From contig JBOZIK010000001.1 of the NCBI GenBank assembly GCA_051453625.1, forward strand, positions 137,856,275 through 137,920,274: 64,000 bases of DNA, read 5' to 3'. Below the pieces are notes generated by a model. That model was not told where the DNA came from and did not search any database. It saw only the letters and a list, made by a program, of their open reading frames with translations. The position numbers were made by a program, and so were the translations under genes. This document shows, piece after piece, positions 1-12,399 of the stretch. Position 1 is the stretch's first letter. The number at the start of each line of letters is the position of its first letter. The stretch is from Welwitschia mirabilis (lineage: Eukaryota > Gnetophyta > Gnetopsida > Welwitschiales).

Positions 1-663
1 TATTTTAAAACCTCTTACATTTGGCTAAATCATTTGGATCTGAAAGATCAAGCTGTGCATTGACATTGTTATATGCTTCTATACATCTGACTAGAGGAGA
101 TCTATTATTTGCACATGTACTTAATTCAAAGTCATATCTAGAGCTACATTAGTGTATTTCTACAAGAGAAGAGCTTCATCTATTGTGCTATTTTAGAACG
201 AGTGACATATGTACTATTAAGGCATCACTGCATTACTATCTCTTTTGCTAAAAGTTGAGACTAAGGCTTGAAAAGTCTGTGCTATAGGTTGAGACTAAGC
301 CTTGAAAAGTCTGTTATCAAGGTTAAGACTAAGCCTTAAAAAGTCCGTTATAAAGGTTGAAACTTAGCGTGGAAAAGCCCATTTGTAAAGGTTATAGGTG
401 AACCTGGAATACCTAATGGAATAACAAAGATCTGAGATCTAGCTTGAAAGAAGCTAATCATTGAGAGTGGAGTAGGGAAGTTTCTCGAACCACTATAAAT
501 CTAGCTTGCATCAAATTGGTAGTTTGTGCTTTTTTTTTTTGATTCTTTACTTTTAGTATTTTACCATATTGTGCACATCCTAGATAAATTTGGTTTCATA
601 TGCAAGTTGTATTTCAAATAGTTATATTTTGGATTATTTATTAAGTTTTTTGAAAGAACCTAT
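1..663 (+). mobile_element. copia-type LTR fragment (partial)
   Basis: The stretch around 425-510 (GTGGAGTAGGGAAG, then a run ending CCACTATAAATC) and the T-rich block after it resemble the R/U5 part of plant Ty1/copia (SIRE/Maximus-like) LTRs read on the plus strand. A tandem array lies just upstream. The fragment is cut by the gap at 664, so no LTR end or primer binding site is visible. The assignment rests on general resemblance, not on a matched second LTR. Bases 1-240 hold nothing I can name. Confidence 0.4.
243..405 (+). repeat. tandem array, about 35-bp unit, four to five copies
   Basis: A unit containing GTTGAGACTAAGCCTTG and AAAAGTC recurs at about 247, 283, 319 and 354, with a degenerate last copy near 390. 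The unit is about 35 bp and diverges progressively rightward. Short arrays of this kind are common in LTR U3/R regions of plant copia elements. Confidence 0.75.
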
Positions 664-784
664 NNNNNNNNNNNNNNNNNNNNNNNNNNNNNNNNNNNNN
701 NNNNNNNNNNNNNNNNNNNNNNNNNNNNNNNNNNNNNNNNNNNNNNNNNNNNNNNNNNNNNNNNNNNNNNNNNNNNNNNNNNNN
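664..784. other. assembly gap, 121 N
   Basis: A run of N. It separates the copia LTR fragment from the integrase end of the Ty3/gypsy element, so the 3' end and second LTR of the gypsy element are not visible. Confidence 1.
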
Positions 785-1440
785 TCTCTATCTGAAATGA
801 TTACCTTAGGAACTTCATGAATCTTAACAACATTTTTAACATACTCCCTTGAAATTCATTCAATTGTATTAGTTATTTTTACTAAGCAAAAATATGTGCT
901 CTTTGATAAAAGATCCACTATTACCAAAATATAATCATATTCTTCCTTAATTCTAGGTAATTTTATGATAAAATCCATGCCTACCATTTTCCATGTCCAT
1001 TCTAGAACATTATGGAAATATATAAGTCATTCTAGGTGTTTAGGCTCTAGCTTTACTAACTAACAAGTTATACACTTACTTATATAGTTATCTATCTACA
1101 AATTCATTCCTAGATACTAATAGTATTATTTAATATTCTTATTAACTCCAAAATAAATGGCATATTTAGTCATATAAAAATAATAAAGGATTATTCCTTT
1201 AATATTTCCCACATTAGATATCATAATCTTCTCCAAATAGTATACTAAATTATTCTTTTAAATGGTAAATCCTTTTATTCTAGTTTCTTTAACTCTTCTA
1301 CATAGGAATTAGTTCTATTATACCTCTTAGATCATTTATTATAAATTACTATTCACTCTTAAGTTATAAAGTACATGCCTTCTTCTACTTGAAGCATCAG
1401 CCACTACATTTGCCTTTCCTACATGGTAGTTTACTATTAG
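785..1440 (-). pseudogene. Ty3/gypsy integrase and RNase H end (broken)
   Basis: The minus strand at about 870-990 reads as the integrase core start, with GMDFIIKLPRIKEEYDYI followed by LVIVDLLSKSTYF. This corresponds to the family pattern around the first catalytic Asp. Near 1365-1420 the motif RKANVVADASSRRR marks the end of RNase H and the start of the integrase region. Several stops interrupt the reading, and the C-terminal part, where a chromodomain would be expected, falls in the N gap. It would have inserted the element DNA copy into the genome; this copy cannot. Confidence 0.8.
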
Positions 1441-2530
1441 ACTATAATCTTATAGAAGTTCTACCCCTTATCTCTATCTAAGATTCAAATTAGGCTATGT
1501 ATAAATATTTTTTAGGCACTTATGATCTATCTAAATTTATATTTTTTCATCATAGAGATAGTGAATCTAATTTTCAAAGAATGAGTAACTACTTCTAGCT
1601 CTAAGTTATGAATGGGATAATTCTTCTTGTAACTCTTTAATTGTCTAGATGTATAGTCTATCATTCTACCTTCTTACACTAAAACCACTCTTAAGCCTTC
1701 ATCTGAGGCATATGTATAGACTATATAAGGCTTCCCTAGTTTTTTTAAAATAAAAGCTAAAATAAGGATTGATTTTAATATCTAAAAAAGTTCCATCACA
1801 TCACTCTATCCATTCAAATGGCTTATTCTTTTTCAATAAGAAGGTCAAAGAGGTAGCTACCTTAGAAAAATTCTTAATGAAACTTCTATACCATCTTGCA
1901 AGGCTAATAAGACTTCTTACTTATAATACTAATTTAGATTTAAGCCGCTCCATAACACCGTGGACCTTATCTTCATTCACACTAATTTCCTATTCTAAAA
2001 TTACATGGCCTAGAAATTTAACCATAGATAACCTAACTTGTGCTTATTATAATGAACATAAAAATGATTTCTTCATTGAATATCTAGTACTATCCTCTAA
2101 TTCTACTTATATTCTTCTTTAGTTGAAGAATATTTTAAAACATCATTGATGAATACCACTTTAAAATCATCCAGGTAAGTTTTGAAAATATTAAGCATTA
2201 CTATTATAAATGCTGCCAGTGCATTAGTGGGGCTAAAAGAAATCACCATGAATTCATAGCGTCCATAACTAGTTTGAAAAGTTATTTTGAAAATGTTTTC
2301 TTCCTTGATTCTAAGTTAATAATATTTAGACTTAAGGTTAATCTTAGAAAAAACCTTAGTATACTTAAGTTGATCAAACAAATCCTCTATTCTAGGCAAA
2401 GGATAATTATTTTATATTAGTAACTTTATTTAACATTGTGTAATTCACATAAAGTATTAAACTATTATCCGTATTCTTGATAAATATAATTGGAGCACCT
2501 CATGGTGATACACTCGGCCTAGTCAAACCC
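1441..2530 (-). pseudogene. Ty3/gypsy reverse transcriptase / RNase H (broken)
   Basis: The minus strand at 2465-2520 reads SP*GAPIIFIKN. This is the RT segment normally SPWGAP, with Trp changed to TGA. At about 2130-2150 VVFINDVLKYS matches the catalytic box normally read as FIDDIL; the first Asp is Asn here, which alone would abolish activity. The RNase H segment around 1500-1700 is recognisable only in short pieces. The enzyme would copy element RNA into DNA in cytoplasmic particles. Confidence 0.82.
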
Positions 2531-2879
2531 TTATCCAATAGTGTAGTTATCTAATACTTCAATTATGCTAGTTTAATAGAAGACATTCTGTAGGGTGCTC
2601 TATAAAGCAACTCAACACCAAGCTTAAGAGATATTTCAAAATCCTTTTTTTTATCTTGGTGGATAACCTAATAATCCTTTAGGAAATAAATTTGTATATC
2701 CCTTTATAACTAGTATATCCAAAAATCATCATCTGAGGTTAGAAAGAAAACAAGAATCTTATTATTCTAAAAGTTCTCCTCATTTTCACTTTCTTCATCA
2801 TCTGCTTATTGCTTATCAGTCTCTTTGTCATAGGGCTATATTTGATGGATAGTTAAATCTTTTCATTAATGGCTCTTAA

Positions 2880-4300
2880 GATTATTGTATCTAGAAAAGC
2901 AATCTATCCAAGATCTTATTCTCCTGTAGTTAATTCACACCCAAAATCACATCACATCATCCTAATTCTAGAATTAAGAACTAAACCTAGAAAGCATAAC
3001 CTCCAGTATTAATATCACATGCAAGGATCTTTCCAAAAGCCCTAATTGTACTACCATTTAGCTGTTCCATACTAATTCTATTTTTACTTTTTACCATTAT
3101 AAATAACTTTTGAGACATTAAAAGGGATACAAAAGGATCTGTTTCTCTTCAGTCTAATAAAATTCTAATAGAAACATGCAATAGAGTATGTATAGTTTTT
3201 AAGATTACTAATGGGTCAGAGTATTATTTAGATATTAATGCATATAACTTCTTGACATATACTGCATCATGTTCCTTTCTTTTCTTGTGAGGATAATTTT
3301 TGATAAGATGAGGTCCTCCATAGTCATAACATTTAGTCCTTCTAGGGTCTTTAGCTTAGGTTCTTATGGTAAGAGAAGTCTTTGCTAGTGATATAGGTGC
3401 TCTTCCTCTTCCTTGGGGTTTCACTGCCTCCATTTTGTTTACTCATGCTACTTGATGCTAACCTATGCCTCTAGCTACTCTCAAACTCTTAAAGATGGCC
3501 CACTCCTAAAGAAGGGCTTTTTTGGGTTTGAATTCTTCCTTACTTATGTGAGTTCCCTTATTTTTCTTGAAAACATATGCTACTACCCATGATTCTTTAG
3601 CAAGTCTAGCCTTTTATAAGACCTCCACAAGCATCCTAGGGTGGAACAACTTAACCTTTCTCTAAATTGCAGATGTAGTCTAACCACTAGTCTATACCTT
3701 TACTGCTTTCATAGGAACTATCTTTAGTACATATCTCAATAGTTTGTTAAACTTATTTTCATGATGGATCACTAATATAAATCCCTATTTGTGAATTTAA
3801 AATTATTCCAATTTAGTATTTTTATTGTACTCTAATATATACCTAGCTTAGAACTATTCTTTAAAATCTCCCCAAAATAGGTGATCAGGAAAAGTGAATT
3901 GCACCTTTTCTGTGTCCCACCATAAGGCTATAATCTTTCTGAGTTGGTGCATAGCTAGGATAACCTTTATTTTTTCCTCCTAATGTGAAATTAAACAATT
4001 CCAATTTCTTGTTTATAGGAATTAGCTAAGCCTTCACTTCTATTGCATTATTAGATCCTTTAAGGTTTGGGGGACTTATTTACCTAAACTGCATCTTAGT
4101 TTTTGAAATACATCTTCTTCATCCCTATTATTTCTTATATTCTAAAGTTCATCCCTAAATGATTCATAATGATCACTAAGGATCTCATATCTGTGGAAGG
4201 TGGTAATGTTCTTCATGGAGCCATCAGTCAATTCTCTAAAGTGCTAGTATGAATAATCAAAATAACCACTATAAACAGTTTGGTCACATAAATGCTAATC
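2880..4300 (-). pseudogene. Ty3/gypsy gag and protease region (broken)
   Basis: A zinc knuckle at about 3290-3340 reads CYDYGGPHLIKNYPH. The second and last Cys are both Tyr, each one G-to-A step from Cys. Immediately upstream is a basic R/G segment (PQGRGRAPISLAK), typical of the gag C-terminus. The segment 2880-3270 downstream of the knuckle is where the aspartic protease should lie, but I could not confirm a DTG-type active site. The capsid part (3500-4300) is open only in short runs. Confidence 0.65.
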
Positions 4301-4315
4301 AATTCATAATCTAGT

Positions 4316-4327
4316 GCTCTGATATTA
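4316..4327 (-). other. primer binding site for tRNA-Met-type primer (decayed)
   Basis: The minus strand reads TAATATCAGAGC three bases inside the LTR end at 4331. The usual plant form is TGGTATCAGAGC, so two positions differ. Position and sequence together define the LTR/internal boundary and the minus orientation. Confidence 0.75.
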
Positions 4328-4330
4328 AAT

Positions 4331-6185
4331 TGTAATATGACAATTATCATTTTAACTCATAACATCACAATAGTTCAAGTTGTAGTCCAATATACAATGC
4401 ATTACCTAAAAGGAAATATGAATAGCTACATAACGCTTTTAAATCAGCCATTGATAATAAAGACAAAGTTTAATTGTAAAAGAAGGATATAGGCTTATAA
4501 GTAATAAAATAACTAATATCTAGTAGGTTAAACAATATGAAGGTGACATCATTCATAACTTAAATGATCATTGTTGTAAGATCATCTAAGCCATGATAAT
4601 AATTTATTTTATTGGTAAAAATATGTAGAGAAACTCCAAGTGTTAAGACTACCCTTAAGTAGCCTAACATAATTATGTTTAAATTCTAATCCAAAGAATT
4701 AACTAAAGGTTTATCCATCTAAATATAGTCTTAATTCATACTCATTAAAATAAGAATATAAACTTTTTTAGAAGTAGGCTAGTCGAAGTGTTATTATGAT
4801 CAAGATGTATGTTAGGATGTAATAGTAAAGTTAGCATTATATTTTAACAATAGATGAATCATTCAAATATATTTTTAAAGAAGCTATTATGGTTTTGAAT
4901 AATAATAAGAATGATAAAGAATTATGGTTTAAAGGATTGCAAGATCAAATATAAATTGAAAATAAATTTTCACATATAAATCTAAGGATGATCATTCACA
5001 TGGCTGATGAATAAGTAAGAAAGCCAATAATTACCAATTTAAGGACTAAGGAGACACACTTTAAAAGCTTATGTTTTCCTAAATGTTATTAGGCTCAAGG
5101 ATATGACACATAACATTTAATATGTGGCAACTAGAGTTTGCTCTATAGGATGGGTGATGGGTAGTAGCAATTTGAAAATGAGCTAAAAATAATTTAGGTT
5201 CCATGACAATGGGTTCATCTCATTATCCATCATTTAAAAATTGATTATAGGTCCATGGCTAGAACCAAGCCATTCAAAAGTGAGGAATGCATGCTTTAAT
5301 TATTAAAAATGGCTAAGGCTTATTCATGAGTTTTTGAAAAGATGGAGATTTGGCCATATGTCTAAATGTTATGGGCGTAGCTACAGTAGTACATGGATAT
5401 TGTGAAGGCTTGGAAATATAGATTATCATGTGTCATGAATGGGTAATTATTAATATGGTCCTCATATTGCCTCTAGATATTCTTACATATGTGCTTAATG
5501 ATCATTGCTGTCTAGACATGCATTTAGCTAATTGATAAGGTATTAAAGGTTAAGAGTTTAAGTAATATTCACATAGTAGAAGAAGGGATGTAGTAGTTGT
5601 GGATTAATGAAACACTAATTTCATGCCATGGGAGAAGACTAACATAGAGGAAGAATGCAACCTATAAATTTTGGTTAAATGTTGTTGATAGAAACTAATA
5701 GAGAAAAAAAGAAAGGCTATGAGTAGTGGATGCTTAAGGAGGTCAAAGGTCTCAATAGCAAAATCATCATGGCTATTCTTTAATTACACAATAATAATAT
5801 CCTTTTGAGTTTTAATCATTAAGCATGTTAATGAAAAACACACATTTAGAAGAAATTGGTATAGTTATAGCCCTATTAGTTAGGCAAAGTAAAAATTCAA
5901 CAAGTTACATGTCATATTAAACCAAAGAGAAAATACAACTAACTAAAATAGGACTAGCTAGCATAATAGGTATTAGGAAGAGAGTGCATAGAGAGGTAAA
6001 TAGAGGAGAAATGGATGATCATAGGATTCTTTAATGGCCCTTTTTAGTTTAAGGAATACATTCAAATTTAAAGTAAAAGTTGGAGTGGAAAACCATCAAC
6101 CATAACTTATAAAAATTTGAGGGTGATGACTAGTATATTTTATGTGTACACCTTTGTCTTTAGAATTTTGAGGTGGGTTATTACA
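4331..6185 (-). repeat. 5' LTR of the Ty3/gypsy element (1855 bp)
   Basis: On the plus strand the block starts TGTAATATGAC and ends GGTGGGTTATTACA. The ends form the inverted TGTAATA/TATTACA expected of LTRs, and the minus-strand beginning TGTAATAACCCACC is typical of Tekay-type LTRs. The primer binding site lies just inside at 4316-4327. The second LTR is not in the window, so the pair cannot be compared for age. Confidence 0.78.
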
Positions 6186-7151
6186 CATATTTATTAAGGT
6201 TATAATAAATTTAGGCTATAATAATTTTATCATGAGTTTATCCCTAAAACCCTTCAGACCTCTCTAGTTTTCTATGTAACCATATTATAAATTGCATGTG
6301 TGAGTAGGTATTAATAAATCATAGGCTATATTTGTAAACTATATTTGTATTAAGGTTATTTCTAGTTTTTTATGTTTGTACTATATTTATTGCAAATAAT
6401 GATTTTCTATGTAGGAAAAAAAGAATATAAAATGGCAGGTAGGAGTTTTGAAGTCTTAACCCTCTATTAAACCACTAGTGAACTTATTCATCTATGCCAA
6501 AGTAACACTTTAGAATATTTTAAAAATAAATAATAGAAAAGGAATTCTTGTGACTGTAAGTTATTATAAATAAAAAATTAGTAACTTTAGTATGTACCAT
6601 GGATAATAAATTTATAAACCATATAGTCACTTTTCAAAAATAACTCTTTTAAAAAAAAAGATAAAATAACTAAGACATTTATGATATTTTCATCAAAGGT
6701 AAGCAATCACATAATATATGTAACTATAACCAACTCATAAACTTTTTATTATTGTCAAGAATAAACTTAAGTATAGCAACTGACTAACATCATAGAAACT
6801 AAAATAGATATTACAAATCTCTAGAACACAGAAAGTTCTTCAAATATAGCTGCTATCATATATTAATGCAATAACTAAAATGAAACATGCACATAATACC
6901 TCGTCCTCATTGTAATCTTTCATGCTTTTCAGTATCTTCTTTTACAATAGGTCTTGCACATACATGTATGGTTTGAGAACTATGATCACTGTATCCATCA
7001 TAGTTTCCAATATTGCCCAAGGTAAGGGATAGTAGGAAGGGGATTCCCAAGGGTACAAAGTAAAGAAAACTAGAACATCTATTTAGTATCAATTTAACAT
7101 TGTCCTTGTTTATTGTTGTTCTCACAATAACATTTCAATAATATAATTACA

Positions 7152-7165
7152 CACTACTAGAAAAA
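7152..7165 (+). repeat. possible CACTA (En/Spm) transposon terminal motif
   Basis: CACTACTAGAAAAA matches the common terminus of plant CACTA transposons. I found no opposite end (TTTTTCTAGTAGTG) in the window and no transposase remnant nearby, so this may be a fossil end or chance. Confidence 0.25.
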
Positions 7166-8129
7166 GTATAAATAATATAAAGTATGCACCATTTTTCCTT
7201 TTTGCTCTAGTAGGATGGTTCTAATGCCTTAGGACTCCCAAAAGAGAGTGTCACTCTTGGAAGTTCATATAGCTAGCTACCTTGGCCAGTTTTAGTTCTC
7301 ATATTTATGATGTCATGATCACATGTCAATGGCCAACACACAAAACATTTACAAGGATAGATCACAATAGGCTAACAATAAGGATTATTTAAGACTAATA
7401 TTAACAAGGTAAGAAAAGATACTACTATTTATACAACAACCTTAAAGTTGTAACAAAAGGAGGGGCTTATAACAATAATCACAAATTTGTAAAACACTAG
7501 ACGAGTTATGTAAGAGACTAAAAGAATCTTCAAGAGCATACAAATATTATTAGTAAAACATATTTAGACCATATAATATAAAACAAGAATGAACTAGGAT
7601 CACACAAGTAATATAATAAGGGTCCTTGATCAAACTTGTTCTATAGCTAAGTTCACAAGTACTGCTAATTATTTCCAAAGCTCCAATATGTTCACAATTA
7701 CAAGGTATGCATTTATGACTATAATAGCTAAGGGACTCAGGTATTTATAACGACAATAATGGTTAAGTGCCTTTAAGTAGTTTAGATTCCTATAGACCAT
7801 CCTTTCTAAGCCTACCCAATGAGTGTAAAAATATAATATAAAAACATTACTACATAAACTTAACTATATCAAATAAATAACATGGGTAGATACTTCAGAG
7901 CACATATAACTACTATTTCATGAACAAGATACTATTAAAAATAATCTACACCAAATTTTAGTTAATTTCCAAAAATAAGCCAAGTAATTCAATTTTAACT
8001 ATAAAAGTAGAAAAACATGCACAAGTAATAGTAAATTTCATAATTAACTCAACCTTTTCATTAATTAAGAAAAAGGTAACAACTGTAAGTTAACTTTATA
8101 AAAATTTTCTAGAATAGATAAGCATGTAA

Positions 8130-8250
8130 ATATTTATTTTTATAGTATTATTTTTATTACTTTTAATAAGTAACAATTAAACTTAATTATTTTTATTGTT
8201 TTTATTATTTTTATACTCTTATTTTTATTATTTTTATTACTTATAATATT
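8130..8250. repeat. simple repeat based on TTTTTATTA
   Basis: Irregular repetition of TTATTTTTATTATT-type units. A smaller stretch of the same kind lies at 8738-8775. No other content is seen. Confidence 0.8.
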
Positions 8251-11200
8251 TAGTTACTTACCTACATAATTCAGAAAGTTTTCTAACCTTAGGAAGAAGT
8301 TGGACGTGATAATAACTAACTTTATTTTTTGATTTTTAATGAAAAAGAAATTTCTCTGAGTAATAGAATCTTTAAGTATGTAGATATTTATCTTCAATAT
8401 ATTTTGGAAGTTTTGATTACATTTGGAATATGTTTCTAGCATTAGTTGTGTTTCTTTTATAATTCCCAACTTAGTAGTTTTAATTATGAAAATAACCAAG
8501 GAGATATACTATTTTGGTTTTATGATCTGAATTTGCTATGATTTCTACTTATATCATGAATATAACATCTACATAAAAAGGAATTCAAATGTTGAACATG
8601 TATTGCCTTAACAATGTCGGAATTAAAAACATAAAAAGTTGGTTCATAACATAGAAGCACTTCATAAGGAGAATTCTATATTATGCTATTAGTGTAATAT
8701 GTATAACTAGGCTAAGCATTTTTCATTATGTTTATCCCTTTTTTTATTGTTTTTATTATTTTTATTGTTTTTTTCTTTATATATTGTTATTCTTAGATAA
8801 TCTTCTTATATATTAATGGATTTGTTCATCCACAGTCCACTTGTTTATACTGACGTATATACATATATGTATGTTTGCATATATCCAAGCCCTTCTTAGG
8901 TCATGGGAATCAATTTACTAAAATATAATAACTAGAATGTAGGGTTTTCTTCATTCATACTTTTGAATTAAAGTTTTTATCTTATAGAGCTTTACCAATA
9001 CATTTTGACTACTAAAAAAAACCAACTATGTTTAATCCCAATAATCATTATCGAAATTAGTAGAATAATTTATGATAATTACATATAATACCTAGCAAAT
9101 ATTATAGTATCTATTCATATGATAATGCATAAGACAAAACATGATTGAATTATGATCACATTATTATTAAATGATATTGATTAGTAAGATAGGTATTATG
9201 AGTACTTGAATTGAACACTTTCAAGCATGTTTTGTGAAACTAAACTACATAAGACATTTATAATATCTTTTGATCATGTATAATAGTAAATGTATAAATA
9301 AAGATTATTTATCATATATACTAGCAAATGTATAATAAAGATTATATTTTAACATAATAAATATTAAACTACGAAACTTTTTATGTATCAATTAGATTAT
9401 GTTTACTATCAAAATAAACATCATTACTCATAATCTTACATGCAATATGTTAGGATTTTTTTATTACTTATAATGTCATAAATGCATGTAAATGATTTGA
9501 AATATGTTTAATAATAATGAAGAGTATGAAAAATAATTAAATAACTTAAAACTAATAAATCACATAAGAAAAGTAAACCAAATCTATGTTGTTTAGCATA
9601 TAGTTCATGTTGAAAAGGTTCTAACCTAATTAAAAACTAATATAATACTAGATCAAGAAATGAGGAAGCGACAGCTTTACACAGGTCTAGAGGTATACTA
9701 GCACTTAGTATTATTATGGCTTGATAATTATTATGATTTGTAGTATTTAAAGTTATGCCTTAGTAGCTGAGTTAAAGGTAGTAGTTTTAAATTTATAAAA
9801 CTAGGATAATCTACTATAATATAGGCAATTCTCATTGTTGTTTTTCCATAAGAAATATAAGAGAATTTTAGAGCTCATAAATAATTAGTTTCCTCCAACC
9901 CTTATTTTTTGTATATTTAGAAAACTAAGGTGTATTTGAGACATGTCTAAAATTAAAAAATCATTAATAGTGTTGATATTAAAAAACTTCTCCTCCTAAG
10001 CTTTAAGAATGATTTGATAAGACAAACTACCAAGCATGCCTAAGTTAAGATAAAGATATTACATTAATCATAATAATATTTTATAGGTAATTCATAGCTT
10101 ATTGTAGATTTTGAATGAAATGAATATAATTTGTTTAGAGATGATTCATCATATGATGGAATATAGAAACTAGATGCTAGTATAAAAGTTGTCATAAACA
10201 CTAATACATCAACCATTTAAATCCTAAAAATACATTTAAAAAATAACTTTAAACTATAAACATGAAACAACATTCAAAATAAACCATCACATAGCTAGTA
10301 ATCATATTTGTATTAGTGATGGTATAAGAATGGATCCTATCACAAGTTAAAGTGCATTAATTAATGATGTAAACACTATAATAAATAATAATTTAGTATG
10401 GAGTCATGTCATGATCTTAATAAGGAAGATTCCTAATGTAATAATTATTTCCTTATGGCTAGAAAGAGAAAAAGTAGGCTTAGAACCTCATGATGAAACA
10501 AGCTCTTATCATAGCCTTGGGAAACACGAATTTGAAAGAATAGAATTCATATGTGGAAAAAATCTTGAAATTATGGATGAATTAAGAATTGAATATAACG
10601 TGTCATAACATTATTAACCACTAAAGTAGTTTTTGCTTATATAATATAGGGTAGATTATTAGTTATAATGGTATGTATTTCATATTTTAAAACATATAAA
10701 ATCTAGTCATGATGAATTTTCTTAGGTATTAAAATTAACCACATTAATCCTTAGTCTTCTTAAAATCTTCTTTAATAACCTCATGAACCTAGACAATGAT
10801 GTTAGTCTTCTTAGATTATTCCTCCCAATTGAAGTTTGGGTGCCTACAGTAACCTATAAGGTAAAATCCAAGAATTAATCCTTTTTTAGATAATTTAGAG
10901 ATCATAAATATTAAACTTAGCTAATGATAATTTAGTGGTAAACATAGTATTTATAACCTTAAAATATATTATATACTAAATTTTATGGGGAAAAAATGTA
11001 AAACTTCAACTGTAAACATATTACAACTAGCATATTTCTAGTCCCTTAAGAAATAGTATTCAAAATTAAGTTAAAAATGGTATTTACAAATTCATAATTA
11101 TTGAGAGTACCACTTTAATGCTTAAAGATAAATGTTCTAATGAGCTTAAAATCCTTAGAAATTTAATCAAAATTATCTTGTGTATTAAACTAAATTAAGT

Positions 11201-12399
11201 TGATGTTAAAATTGTAAAAGAAAGCAAAATTTCTAACTTGTAAAGTCTAACTTCATTTGAAGTTTTTAATTTTTTATTTCTAATTTTAAAAATTTAAAAA
11301 AGTAATGATTAACATTTCTCAAAATATTCATTTGTTACATTCCAAACCAAAATTTTACATTGTCCTTAATGTTATAAGGGATTAAAAGTTATAAATTTTT
11401 TCTTGAAACACTTAAATGTTTTAAAAGTAAAGAAAAAGACACATATTTATATTACTTAAGTTTTACAATATTACAATGTAAAAATGAAAAAAATGTATTA
11501 AGTGAATAAATATGATTTTGAAGGAGATCTTTCAGGTAAATAACTCTCACTAAATCTTAAGATCCTATGAATATATTCTAATTTAAACATATTTTTCATT
11601 AATTCTATATAAGATTTCCTTCCAAATACTCTTAATCTTTTCTTTTTAGGGGTTTCATTTTAAGTACTTTTTATTTTATATTAGGAGGAATTTAGGTTGA
11701 AAATATTTGTCTTAGTGGATTGTCTTTTTTTGTTTTTATTCTTATAGCTCCTCTTGCAATCTTGATAACCCAGCTTACCTTCTTGATACCTAATTGGGTT
11801 TATAGTGCCTTTTTACTTTAGTTATTTTTCTATTTTTAATAAAATTAATTTATTTTTCATTTATCCTCCAACACATTTACAAACATAAGGATGTCATTAA
11901 TTAGGATAGGAAAAGATAGATTTTTGGTGTTTCCTCTTGTCTCTTTTATGGCACTAAGGAGAGACTTAATATATTAAATATTTTTTTCATTATAAATGAT
12001 AAAAATGAAATCTAAGGAAAAGGAGTTAAGAAATTGATACTTGAGAATATGATGAAATATTTCTCATGATAAATGTAAATAAAGCTAATATATTTTTAAA
12101 TAAAATTCAACATGGAAAAGATCCTTTTCTATTAGAAGCATACTCTACATGTAGCGCATTACACAATTTTACTAAATCCTTTTTTAAATAATAAGGGTGA
12201 TAATCATTATTTGGAAAAGAAAGTGATTTTGAAATAAGCATAAAAGTAATAAAACTTTACACTCTTCTTACCATTATTAAGAGATTTCAAGAGTACATTT
12301 CTTCTTCTTCCTAATCATCTCTTCATTTCTTTAATAATTCTTCATCATGAATAATATATAAATTTCTACAAAATTATTTTACCTCATTACTAAAATATG

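Larger units (their letters stand above)
785..6185 (-). mobile_element. decayed Ty3/gypsy (Tekay-like chromovirus) retrotransposon
   Basis: Reading the minus strand from 6185 downward gives a 5' LTR, a tRNA-Met-type primer binding site, gag with a zinc knuckle, protease, reverse transcriptase, RNase H and integrase. This is the Ty3/gypsy order, with integrase last. Diagnostic peptides are CYDYGGPHLIKNYPH (gag knuckle, a Tekay/Del-like CxxCGGPH form), SP*GAPIIFIKN and VVFINDVLKYS (RT), RKANVVADASSRRR (RNase H/integrase junction) and GMDFIIKLPRIKEEYDYI (integrase). Many stops interrupt the frames, so the element is inactive. The 3' end is lost in the gap at 664-784. Confidence 0.88.
6186..12399. 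other. A+T-rich stretch without recognisable genes
   Basis: Read in six frames, this stretch gives only short open segments (for example 6907-7125 minus, 8254-8499 minus and 10411-10608 plus) with no family resemblance I can name. It is probably very old repeat sequence. The only structured pieces are a CACTA-like terminal motif at 7152 and T/A simple repeats near 8130-8250 and 8738-8775. Confidence 0.7.

Noticed and set aside
243-405. CRISPR-like array
   Set aside because: Units are contiguous and diverged, with no unique spacers, in a plant retroelement context.
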